64,000 nucleotides of DNA from Arthrobacter_H sp030452125 (lineage in GTDB: Bacteria > Actinomycetota > Actinomycetes > Actinomycetales > Micrococcaceae), in NCBI GenBank assembly GCA_052379645.1, contig JBQSYU010000009.1. One strand, given 5' to 3'. The position numbers and the translations under genes are program-made. Shown here one piece after another: positions 42,866-50,186 of this stretch (the stretch's first letter is position 1; each line of letters opens with the position of its first letter). The notes under the pieces are model-generated. The model searched no databases. It was not told the origin of the DNA and worked only from the letters and a program-made list of their open reading frames with translations.

Positions 42866-43605
42866 GCGGGGGATCCTCCGGCGGCCCCAACGTCGTCACC
42901 CTGCCCGAATCGCCCGGCCGGCGTCTGCGTCGACGCATCCTGTGGATCGGCGGGGCCGTCGTCGCGGTGATCGTGGTCCTGATGCTGGTGCTGCTCTATT
43001 CGCCCCTGCTGGCCGTGCAGACGATCACGGTGGAGGGCAATAAGCTGGTCCCGACGAAGACGATCACCACGGCGCTGGAACCATTGGAAGGAACTCCATT
43101 GCCACGGATCGGTCCGGGGCGGGTCAAGGACCTGCTCGCGGATCAGGAAGCCATCCATGACGTCGTTGTCCAGGCCCATGCCCCCGGGACCCTCGAGGTG
43201 CGGATCGTCGAGTTCGCCCCGGTGGCCATCGTGGAGAACGATTCGAAGTCCTACGACCTGGTCGGAGAGGACGGCAGGACGTTGTCCAGCGTCAAGAAAC
43301 GCAAGGGCGTCAAGCTTCCGCTGATCGACGGGAAGGCCTCGGAGCAGGATCCGGAGGTCTTTTCCTCCTTGACCGGCGTTTTGGCGGCCTTGCCTTCCTC
43401 GACGTTGAAAAAGCTTGACCATGCCAGCGCGCAGACCGTCGATTCGGTTGAACTCTCCCTCACGACCGGGCAGAAGGTCCTGTGGGGGAGCGACGAACGC
43501 AGCGGTGACAAGGCACGGGTCCTCACGGCCTTCCTGAAGGACAAGAAGCAGGCGGGCGTCAAGACCTTCGACGTCAGCACCCCCGACCACCCGGTCACCC
43601 GGTAG
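42862..43605 (+). CDS. ftsQ: Cell division protein FtsQ/DivIB
   Basis: A 247-residue bitopic divisome protein. A short basic cytoplasmic start, one membrane helix (about 30-50) and a POTRA domain beginning LLAVQTITVEGNKLVPTKTI are visible, followed by the FtsQ beta domain (EFAPVAIVEN...YDLVGEDGRTL). It bridges FtsL/FtsB-type partners and the septal synthases. Overlaps murC by 4 bp. The transcript probably continues into ftsZ, but ftsZ also has its own upstream region. Confidence 0.92.
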   Translation: MSGGSSGGPNVVTLPESPGRRLRRRILWIGGAVVAVIVVLMLVLLYSPLLAVQTITVEGNKLVPTKTITTALEPLEGTPLPRIGPGRVKDLLADQEAIHDVVVQAHAPGTLEVRIVEFAPVAIVENDSKSYDLVGEDGRTLSSVKKRKGVKLPLIDGKASEQDPEVFSSLTGVLAALPSSTLKKLDHASAQTVDSVELSLTTGQKVLWGSDERSGDKARVLTAFLKDKKQAGVKTFDVSTPDHPVTR

Positions 43606-43709
43606 GGGTCGGGGCATGCGGCAGGAACCACCCCACGGTAATGGTGCGACACGCCTAGGCGGTCGTTGCATGCCGGGGATGCAAAACATAGCGTCTTAGT
43701 AGCAGGTAC

Positions 43710-43742
43710 TTGACATAACTATAACCCTCAACTTGAGGGTTA
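43710..43742 (+). promoter_or_regulatory. ftsZ promoter region with perfect 21-bp palindrome
   Basis: TTGACA (43710-43715) is followed closely by TATAAC (43720-43725), a likely -10 box, which overlaps the palindrome TAACCCTCAA-C-TTGAGGGTTA (43722-43742, 10+1+10, perfect). An earlier inverted repeat TTGCAT-N7-ATGCAA lies at 43666-43684. The 197-bp gap has lower GC than its surroundings. A regulator bound to the palindrome would block RNA polymerase. Confidence 0.65.
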
Positions 43743-43802
43743 ACGTTGGTCCGGTTGAAGCTTCCTAAGACTCAGCAGCACATCGAACAAGGGAAACAGG
43801 AC

Positions 43803-45029
43803 GTGGCAGCTCCACAGAACTACCTCGCCGTCATCAAGGTCGTCGGAATCGGCGGTGGCGGCGTCAACGCCGTGAACCGCATGATCGAGGTCGGCCTTCG
43901 CGGCGTCGAATTCATTGCGATCAACACCGACGCGCAGGCGCTCCTCATGAGTGACGCCGACGTGAAGCTCGACGTGGGGCGCGAACTGACCCGTGGCCTC
44001 GGCGCGGGCGCCAACCCGGAGGTCGGCCGCCAGGCAGCGGAAGACCATGCCGAGGAAATCGAAGAGGTCATGCGCGGCGCCGACATGGTCTTCGTGACCG
44101 CCGGCGAAGGCGGTGGTACCGGCACCGGCGGGGCCCCCGTCGTCGCCCGCATCGCCCGTTCGTTGGGGGCGCTGACCATCGGCGTCGTCACCCGTCCGTT
44201 CACCTTCGAGGGCCGTCGCCGTGCAACGTCCGCCGAGGCCGGCATCGACGCCCTTCGCGACGAGGTCGATACCTTGATCGTGATCCCGAACGACCGGCTG
44301 CTCTCCATCAGCGATCGGAACGTCTCGGTACTCGATGCCTTCCGTTCCGCCGACCAGGTGCTGCTGTCCGGCGTCCAGGGCATCACCGACCTGATCACGA
44401 CCCCCGGGTTGATCAACCTCGACTTCGCCGACGTGAAGTCGGTCATGCAGGGGGCGGGTTCCGCCCTCATGGGCATCGGCTCGGCCCGGGGCGAGGACCG
44501 TGCGGTCCAGGCCGCCGAGCTGGCCATCGCCTCACCGCTGCTCGAGGCGTCCATCGACGGGGCCCACGGCGTGCTGCTCTCCATCCAGGGCGGTTCGGAT
44601 CTGGGCCTGTTCGAGATCAACGAAGCGGCCCGCCTGGTCCAGGAGGTCGCCCACCCGGAAGCCAACATCATCTTCGGTGCCGTCATCGACGACGCCCTGG
44701 GTGACGAGGCCCGCGTGACCGTCATTGCGGCGGGGTTCGACCAGGTTGATGTCACCAGCGCACCGGCGCAGCCGCGACAGCAGCAGAGCGGACCGGCAGT
44801 GCCGCAGCAGGCGCCGCCCACGACGGTCCCGGGCACCATCCCGCTGGCCCCGTCCGAGGGAGCCGCCTCGGCGCAATCGACGCCCGGCTCCTCCGGCCAG
44901 TCCGCGGCCTCCGCCCCCGAAGCGGCCCCCGCTGCCTCCCAGGGGTACGACGAGCTGCCCCACGTCGTGGAGCAGGACCTCTCGTCCTCCTCGCATGACG
45001 ATCTGGATGTCCCCGACTTCCTGAAGTAA
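43803..45029 (+). CDS. ftsZ: Cell division GTPase FtsZ
   Basis: A 408-residue tubulin homologue that polymerises into the Z ring. The N-terminal GTPase domain starts VIKVVGIGGGGVNAVNRMI and has the tubulin signature GGGTGTGGAP at about 103-112. The T7 loop GVQGITDLITTPGLINLDFADVK gives catalytic Asp residues. A Pro/Gln/Ser-rich linker (about 320-390) leads to the C-terminal peptide DDLDVPDFLK, which binds SepF and other partners. GTG at 43803 has AAGGG about 9 nt upstream; a GTG at 43746 would add 19 residues not seen in homologues. Confidence 0.97.
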   Translation: MAAPQNYLAVIKVVGIGGGGVNAVNRMIEVGLRGVEFIAINTDAQALLMSDADVKLDVGRELTRGLGAGANPEVGRQAAEDHAEEIEEVMRGADMVFVTAGEGGGTGTGGAPVVARIARSLGALTIGVVTRPFTFEGRRRATSAEAGIDALRDEVDTLIVIPNDRLLSISDRNVSVLDAFRSADQVLLSGVQGITDLITTPGLINLDFADVKSVMQGAGSALMGIGSARGEDRAVQAAELAIASPLLEASIDGAHGVLLSIQGGSDLGLFEINEAARLVQEVAHPEANIIFGAVIDDALGDEARVTVIAAGFDQVDVTSAPAQPRQQQSGPAVPQQAPPTTVPGTIPLAPSEGAASAQSTPGSSGQSAASAPEAAPAASQGYDELPHVVEQDLSSSSHDDLDVPDFLK

Positions 45030-45117
45030 TCCCCGACAGTGGCCCTGATGGGGTCGACGGCGCGTGGCCCGGTACCATTCCGGGTGGCGCGCCGTTGTCT
45101 GATTTGGAGTGGTGGTC

Positions 45118-45885
45118 TTGCTTCGCTTTGAGTTCCCCGGCCCTTCGCCGGCGCAGGTGGCCTTCACCTCGACCGCCGAGGGCAACCTGGCCTTGCACGT
45201 GGGCGACCACGCCCCGGAGGTCCTTCAACGACGTCGGAGGCTGGAGGACCGGCTGGGCCTGGAACCCGGGAGCCTGCGGTTCATGAACCAGACGCATTCG
45301 GTCACGGTCCATACCGTGGAACCCCGTCCGGCGGCCCCGAACCAGCAGGTCGACCCGGCCCGGGACGCCGGGGTGGGGGAGAGGTCCGCCGAGGCCGACG
45401 CCCTGCTGTCCCCGGACGGCTCGATCCCCCTGGCGGTCATGGTCGCCGATTGCGTACCGGTCGTCTTCGTGGCCGCCCGGGACGATGGCGGACTGGTCAC
45501 CGCGGTGGCCCACGCCGGGCGCAACGGCCTGCTCGGGGGCATCCTGACCAACACGGTCGAGGCTATCCGCGAGGCCGGGGGCGCCCGGATCCATGCGTGG
45601 ATCGGTCCTGCGGTATGCGGGGCCTGCTACGAGGTTCCTGCCGACATGGCGTCGGACGCCGCGGCCGTGATGCCCGGAATCGAAGCCAGGACCTCCTGGG
45701 GTACTCCTTCACTGGACCTGCCGGGTGCGGCGGCCACCCTGTTGGCAGGTCTGGACGTGGACGTCACCTCCACCGGGGTGTGTACGGTCGAGGACCAGGA
45801 TTACTACTCCTACCGGCGTGATGCACGCACCGGCCGTCTGGCCGGAATCGTCTGGCCGGCCCAGCTGTCGGAGAGGAACACATGA
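45118..45885 (+). CDS. pgeF: Polyphenol-oxidase/YlmD family protein (PgeF-like)
   Basis: A 255-residue cytoplasmic protein with the conserved metal/catalytic elements of this family: FMNQTHSVTVH, EADALLSPDG...VMVADCVPVVF and VTAVAHAGRNGLLGGIL, plus GPAVCGACYEV. Members act on purine nucleosides, and E. coli PgeF (YfiH) removes wrongly incorporated L-Ser from peptidoglycan precursors, which suits a division-cluster gene. Start uncertain: TTG 45118 has GGAG 8 nt upstream; GTG 45109 and 45112 are alternatives. Overlaps yggS by 4 bp. Confidence 0.88.
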   Translation: MLRFEFPGPSPAQVAFTSTAEGNLALHVGDHAPEVLQRRRRLEDRLGLEPGSLRFMNQTHSVTVHTVEPRPAAPNQQVDPARDAGVGERSAEADALLSPDGSIPLAVMVADCVPVVFVAARDDGGLVTAVAHAGRNGLLGGILTNTVEAIREAGGARIHAWIGPAVCGACYEVPADMASDAAAVMPGIEARTSWGTPSLDLPGAAATLLAGLDVDVTSTGVCTVEDQDYYSYRRDARTGRLAGIVWPAQLSERNT

Positions 45886-46664
45886 ACACCACCCCCGCCC
45901 CGGCCCCGGATGAGGCCCGGCGTCGCGAGGGCCTGGAGCAACGACTCACGGCCGTCCGCGAACGCATCACCACCGCGACCCGTGCCGCCGGACGGGACCA
46001 GGAGCCCGAACTGGTGGTCGTGACCAAGTTCTTTCCCGCCTCCGACGTCCGGCTGCTCCACGAGCTCGGGGTGCGCGAGGTCGGTGAGAACCGCGACCAA
46101 GAAGCCTCCGCCAAGGCAGTTCAGGTCCAGACGCTGGACCTGAACTGGCATTTCATCGGCCAACTCCAAAGCAACAAGGCCAAATCGGTGGTCCGTTACG
46201 CAGCGGCCCTGCATTCGTTGGACCGGGCCTCCCTGGCCCGGGCGTTGGGCAAGGCCATGCACCGCGAAACCGAGCGCCGGGCCGAGGAGGGGCTGGCTCC
46301 CCGAGCGGACCTGGCCACTGTGATCCAAGTCGACCTGCGTGCCGCGGACCAGCGCACGGGGGACGACGGCGGGATCGGACGCGGCGGCGCGGAACCCGAA
46401 GAGGTCCAGCAGCTGGCCGAGCTCGTCGCCGAAACCGAAGGTCTGGCCCTGGCCGGGGTGATGGCCGTGGCCCCGTTGGGTCAGGACCCGACTCCGGCCT
46501 TCGAACGGCTGGCCGGAATCTCCGCCTCCTTGCGGGCCGACCACCCCACCGCGGACTGGATCTCGGCGGGGATGAGCCACGACCTGGAACAGGCCGTGGC
46601 CGCCGGGGCGACACACCTCCGTGTCGGCTCCGATGTGCTCGGCCAGCGCCCGCCGGTGCTGTAG
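45882..46664 (+). CDS. YggS/PLPBP-family pyridoxal-phosphate homeostasis protein
   Basis: A 260-residue alanine-racemase-fold protein. The PLP lysine is in VVVTKFFPASDVRLLHELG, followed by VGENRDQEASAKAVQ, NWHFIGQLQSNKAKSVVRYA and a C-terminal SAGMSHDLEQAV...LRVGSDVLG. YggS proteins bind PLP without enzymatic activity and balance B6 and amino-acid pools. A spacer insertion (LRAADQRTGDDGGIGRGGAE) lies around residue 150-170. Coupled to pgeF by an ATGA overlap. Confidence 0.94.
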   Translation: MNTTPAPAPDEARRREGLEQRLTAVRERITTATRAAGRDQEPELVVVTKFFPASDVRLLHELGVREVGENRDQEASAKAVQVQTLDLNWHFIGQLQSNKAKSVVRYAAALHSLDRASLARALGKAMHRETERRAEEGLAPRADLATVIQVDLRAADQRTGDDGGIGRGGAEPEEVQQLAELVAETEGLALAGVMAVAPLGQDPTPAFERLAGISASLRADHPTADWISAGMSHDLEQAVAAGATHLRVGSDVLGQRPPVL

Positions 46665-46731
46665 CGTCGTTTGCAGCGGAGACTCAAGCGGGAGAAGACC
46701 CCTCGCCGCGTACGATCATAAGGAGAAGACC

Positions 46732-47250
46732 ATGGCTGGCGCCTTGCGCAAGACGATGATCTACCTGGGACTCGCCGACGGTGACGAGCACTACGAGGAC
46801 GAGCAGTCCGAGATGCCCGAACAGCAGCAGCTGCAGCAGCGTCCGGAACCGTCCCGTGTCGAGCCCGAGCGGGCCCCCATGGCAGTCGCCGCTGAACCGG
46901 AAACGGAATACCGGGCTCCGGTCACCCCCATCAAGCGCGCGCCTTCATCCAGGGACGAGGATTCTTCATTGCGGCAAATCACGACGGTTCACCCCCGTTC
47001 ATATAACGACGCCAAGGTCATCGGCGAGAGCTTCCGGGACGGCATCCCGGTCATCATGAACGTCACGGACATGGGTGAAGGCGACGCCAAGCGTCTGGTC
47101 GACTTCTCCGCCGGCCTGGTCTTCGGGCTGCATGGCAGCATCGAACGCGTCACCAACAAGGTGTTTCTTCTCTCACCGGCCAGCGTCGAGATCCTGGGTG
47201 AGGACAAGAAATCCTCCGAGGACACGGCAACCTTCTTCAACCAGAGCTAG
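46732..47250 (+). CDS. sepF: Cell division protein SepF
   Basis: A 172-residue FtsZ-binding protein. It starts with an amphipathic membrane-targeting helix (MAGALRKTMIYLGLA), then an acidic/Gln/Pro-rich linker (about 20-75), and the SepF core from about 80: TTVHPRSYNDAKVIGESFRDGIPVIMNVTDM and AKRLVDFSAGLVFGLHGSIERVTNKVFLLSP. It anchors FtsZ to the membrane in bacteria lacking FtsA, as here. AGGAG lies 6 nt before the ATG. A TACGAT box at 46711-46716 could be a local promoter. Confidence 0.95.
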   Translation: MAGALRKTMIYLGLADGDEHYEDEQSEMPEQQQLQQRPEPSRVEPERAPMAVAAEPETEYRAPVTPIKRAPSSRDEDSSLRQITTVHPRSYNDAKVIGESFRDGIPVIMNVTDMGEGDAKRLVDFSAGLVFGLHGSIERVTNKVFLLSPASVEILGEDKKSSEDTATFFNQS

Positions 47251-47265
47251 CGGCCGCTTCGTACC

Positions 47266-47556
47266 GTGGGAATTCTTTTCGGACTGGTCTATGCCGCCTT
47301 GACGGTCGTCCAGGTCATGCTCATGCTGAGGATCGTCTACGACATCGTCCAGATGTTCGCCCGGGGCTGGCGTCCCCGCGGCATGGCGCTGATCCTGGCC
47401 AGTTTCGTCTACCGCATCACCGATCCGCCCATGCGGTGGCTCCGGTCCAAGATCAAGCCCTTGGATGTGGGCGGGATGCGCCTGGATCTGGCTTTCCTGA
47501 TCCTTTATTTCGCCATCATCATTGCCAAGGTCGTCGTTCTGCAGATCGGGCGATAG
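47266..47556 (+). CDS. YggT-family membrane protein
   Basis: A 96-residue protein with two membrane helices (about 3-25 and 70-92) and a polar middle containing YRITDPPMRWLRSKIKPLDVGGMRLDLAF, the YggT signature. It begins with a GTG 15 bp after sepF. Members are found beside sepF and divIVA and are linked to osmotic tolerance and division, but no activity is known. Confidence 0.9.
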   Translation: MGILFGLVYAALTVVQVMLMLRIVYDIVQMFARGWRPRGMALILASFVYRITDPPMRWLRSKIKPLDVGGMRLDLAFLILYFAIIIAKVVVLQIGR

Positions 47557-47607
47557 GCTCTTGTCTCCCGACCGAGGTCAAAGGTTAGTCTTCGGTGCGG
47601 GAAACGT

Positions 47608-47613
47608 TATAGT
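47608..47613 (+). promoter_or_regulatory. Probable divIVA -10 box
   Basis: TATAGT lies 115 bp upstream of the divIVA start; TTAGTC 17 nt before it is a poor -35. Implies a leader of about 109 nt and independent expression of divIVA. Confidence 0.45.
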
Positions 47614-47728
47614 CTTGAAACAGGAAGTATGCCGCGGCAGCCGCTGCAGCTTGCTTACATAACCGGTGTAATCGCCCTCGGGCCGCAATCAGGCGGCCGG
47701 GGAGAGAACTAAGTATCGAGGTGACCAG

Positions 47729-48460
47729 ATGGCGCTCACGCCAGAAGATGTAGTCAACAAGCGTTTCCAGCCAACGAAGTTCCGGGAGGGCTACGATCAG
47801 GACGAAGTTGACGACTTCCTGGACGAGATCGTCGTGGAACTGCGTCGACTGACCCAGGAGAACGAGCAGCTGCGCCAGCGCGTCAGCGAGCTCGGTGGCT
47901 CCACGGACGTCGAAACCGGCAGCGTTCCGGCCCCCGTCGCCGCGGCCCCCGCCAGCGAGACCGCCGCCGCTCCGGCCGCGGAATCCGCTCCGGTGACCGG
48001 CAACGTCGACGAAGCAGCCGAAGAAGCCTCCCCCGAGGTCGAGGACGCCCCTGCCACCGAGCAGACGCCGACCACGCCGGAAGCTCCTGCTGCCGCCGCG
48101 GCCCCCACCGCCGATACCGCTGCCGCAGGATCCGGTTCCGCCGAGTCCGCCGCCGGTGTGCTGGCCATGGCCCAGCGCCTGCACGACGAATACGTCGGCG
48201 CCGGGGTCGAGCAGCGCGATAAGATCATCGCCGAAGCCCAGCTGCAGGCCACGAAACTGGTATCCGACGCCGAGGACAAGAGCACCAAGACGCTCAACTC
48301 GCTGGAGGACCAGAAATCCGTGCTGGAGCGCAAGCTCGACCAGCTGCGTGGCTTCGAGCGCGACTACCGGGCCCGCCTGAAGTCCTACATCGAAGGTCAG
48401 CTGCAGGATCTCGAGTCGCAGGGCCCCATCGCGACCCCGGATTCCCAGGACAACGCCTAG
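47729..48460 (+). CDS. divIVA: Polar growth protein DivIVA/Wag31
   Basis: A 243-residue coiled-coil protein that marks negatively curved membrane at poles and septa and recruits wall synthesis in actinobacteria. The membrane-binding DivIVA domain is at 1-60: MALTPEDVVNKRFQPTKFRE, then YDQDEVDDFLDEIVVELRRL. A Ala/Pro/Thr-rich linker of about 75 residues (65-140) follows, then a second coiled coil (about 145-230) with KLDQLRGFERDYRARLKSYIEGQL. In mycobacteria Wag31 is phosphorylated in the linker region. A GAGGTG sequence precedes the ATG. Confidence 0.96.
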   Translation: MALTPEDVVNKRFQPTKFREGYDQDEVDDFLDEIVVELRRLTQENEQLRQRVSELGGSTDVETGSVPAPVAAAPASETAAAPAAESAPVTGNVDEAAEEASPEVEDAPATEQTPTTPEAPAAAAAPTADTAAAGSGSAESAAGVLAMAQRLHDEYVGAGVEQRDKIIAEAQLQATKLVSDAEDKSTKTLNSLEDQKSVLERKLDQLRGFERDYRARLKSYIEGQLQDLESQGPIATPDSQDNA

Positions 48461-48508
48461 CCAATCGTTGCGGGGAGGACGCTTCGGCGTCCCACCCACG
48501 ACCATGTC

Positions 48509-48539
48509 TGTCGGCGGCCGGATCACCCGGCCGCCGACA
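48509..48539 (+). terminator. GC-rich hairpin between divIVA and lspA
   Basis: TGTCGGCGGCCGG (48509-48521) and its perfect complement (48527-48539) form a 13-bp stem with a 5-nt loop, 48 nt after the divIVA stop. There is no T-tract, so termination is likely partial. Confidence 0.55.
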
Positions 48540-48556
48540 TCACGTTAAGGACCCCG

Positions 48557-49141
48557 ATGGATCAGGACCCCGCAGCACGCACCGAGCATGAGGCCCCGGC
48601 GCCCCCGCCGAAGGGTGCCAGCGGCCGGTTGATCGCGCTCTCGCTGGGCATCGCCGTCCTCGGGGCCGGCCTGGACCAGCTGACGAAGGCCCTGGTGCAG
48701 GCCAGGATGGAACTGGGCGAAACGATCGACGTGATCGGATCGGCCCTGCAATGGCATTACATCCTGAACTCCGGGGCCGCCTTCTCCATCGGTACCTCGG
48801 TGACCTGGATCTTCACCATCATCATGGCCGTCGTCGTGGTCTACGTCCTGACGCTGCTGCGCAAGGTGAGCTCGGGATGGTGGGCCGTGGCCCTGGGAGG
48901 CTTGCTGGCCGGTGCCAGCGGCAACCTCATCGACCGGCTGTTCCGTGAGCCCTCGTTCGGCATGGGCCACGTCGTGGACTTCATCGCCGTCCCGCACTTT
49001 GCGATCTTCAACGTGGCCGACTCCTTCGTGGTGTGTTCCATGATCGGCATCTGCCTGCTGCTCTTCCGGGGCATCGGACTGGACGGCCTGCCGGTGCCCG
49101 AGAAGACCACCCGGAAGAGCGGGAAAGCCGACGAATCGTGA
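48557..49141 (+). CDS. lspA: Lipoprotein signal peptidase II
   Basis: A 194-residue aspartyl protease with four membrane helices that cleaves the signal peptide of prolipoproteins such as LpqB. The catalytic aspartates are in GNLIDRLFR and FNVADSFVV, with HYILNSGAAFSI upstream, all diagnostic. The N-terminal ~22 residues are acidic/Pro-rich and cytoplasmic, and the C-terminus is a short basic tail. TAAGGA stands about 6 nt before the ATG. Overlaps the next gene by GTGA. Confidence 0.96.
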   Translation: MDQDPAARTEHEAPAPPPKGASGRLIALSLGIAVLGAGLDQLTKALVQARMELGETIDVIGSALQWHYILNSGAAFSIGTSVTWIFTIIMAVVVVYVLTLLRKVSSGWWAVALGGLLAGASGNLIDRLFREPSFGMGHVVDFIAVPHFAIFNVADSFVVCSMIGICLLLFRGIGLDGLPVPEKTTRKSGKADES

Positions 49142-50073
49142 GCCCGACCATCTTCGCCGTCGGGCCCGAGGAAGCAGGCCAGCGCGTCGACGCCCTGCTG
49201 GCCGCCCGACTGGAGACCACCCGCAGCGTGGCTGCGCGCTGGTGCGCCGGGGGCCATGTGCTGCTCAACGGCAGCCAGGTCGCCAAATCCCGCAAGGTGG
49301 CCGACGGCGACGTCGTCAGCGTCGATCCGCCCCCGGAAACAGACCCGTTGGAAGTGAGGGCCGAATACGTGGAAGCCATGAAGATCCTGGCCGAGGACGA
49401 CGACTACGTGGTCATCGACAAACCCGTCGGGGTGGCCGCCCATCCTTCCCCCGGGTGGGTGGGGCCCACGGTCGTCGGCGCGTTACTCGCCGCCGGCTAC
49501 CGCATCTCCACCTCCGGGGCCCCCGAACGCCAGGGCATCGTGCACCGGCTGGACGTGGGGACTTCCGGGGCGATGGTCGTGGCCAAGACCGAGCGGGCCT
49601 ACACGGCACTCAAACGTGCCTTCAAGGAACGCACCCCCTCCAAGACGTACCACGCCCTCGTCCAGGGGCTGCCCGACCCGTTGTCCGGGACCATCGATGC
49701 ACCCATCGGCCGGCATCCGGGACATGACTGGAGGTTCGCGGTCCTCGAAGGCGGACGCGATTCGGTCACCCACTACGAGGTCCTGGAGGCCTTCGGTCGG
49801 GCCAGCCTGGTGAAGGTGCAGCTGGAGACCGGACGCACGCACCAGATCCGGGTGCACTTCTCGGCCCTGCGCCATCCCTGCGCGGGAGACCAGACCTACG
49901 GGGCCGACCCGCGGTTGGCGGCCGACCTCGGACTGACCCGGCAGTGGCTGCACGCCTACCAGCTGGGGTTCCCGCATCCGGTCACGGGGGAGTGGGTCGA
50001 GGTCGAGAGCAGCTACCCGCAGGACCTCTCCCACGCCCTGGAGATCCTCCGCGACGGGGACCTGGGCTACTGA
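49138..50073 (+). CDS. RluA/RluD-family rRNA pseudouridine synthase
   Basis: A 311-residue enzyme. The N-terminal S4 RNA-binding domain spans about 8-70 (RVDALLAARLETTRSVAARWCAGG) and the catalytic domain follows, with Asp in GIVHRLDVGTSGAMVVAKT and the ETGRTHQIRVHFS signature. By similarity it forms pseudouridines in 23S rRNA helix 69 (RluD-type), though the exact targets are not readable. GTG at 49138 overlaps the lspA stop. lspA-rluD pairing is widespread. Confidence 0.94.
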   Translation: MSPTIFAVGPEEAGQRVDALLAARLETTRSVAARWCAGGHVLLNGSQVAKSRKVADGDVVSVDPPPETDPLEVRAEYVEAMKILAEDDDYVVIDKPVGVAAHPSPGWVGPTVVGALLAAGYRISTSGAPERQGIVHRLDVGTSGAMVVAKTERAYTALKRAFKERTPSKTYHALVQGLPDPLSGTIDAPIGRHPGHDWRFAVLEGGRDSVTHYEVLEAFGRASLVKVQLETGRTHQIRVHFSALRHPCAGDQTYGADPRLAADLGLTRQWLHAYQLGFPHPVTGEWVEVESSYPQDLSHALEILRDGDLGY

Positions 50074-50174
50074 GCCCCCGCCGCGTCGACCTCCACGGAC
50101 CCGGGGCCGCCCGGCCCCCGACCGGGACACGCCTGCCGCCGCGCGGGGAAGTTCGGAAGGGTCGCCTCCGGGCC

Positions 50175-50180
50175 TAGAAT
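50175..50180 (+). promoter_or_regulatory. Possible dnaE -10 box, leaderless
   Basis: TAGAAT ends 6 nt before the GTG of dnaE, so transcription should start at or next to the start codon. No ribosome-binding site is seen. Confidence 0.5.
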
Positions 50181-50186
50181 GGATCG

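Noticed and set aside
43648..43652. GACAC as a WhiA site upstream of ftsZ
   Set aside because: A single 5-mer is expected often by chance, and no whiA gene is in the window to support it.
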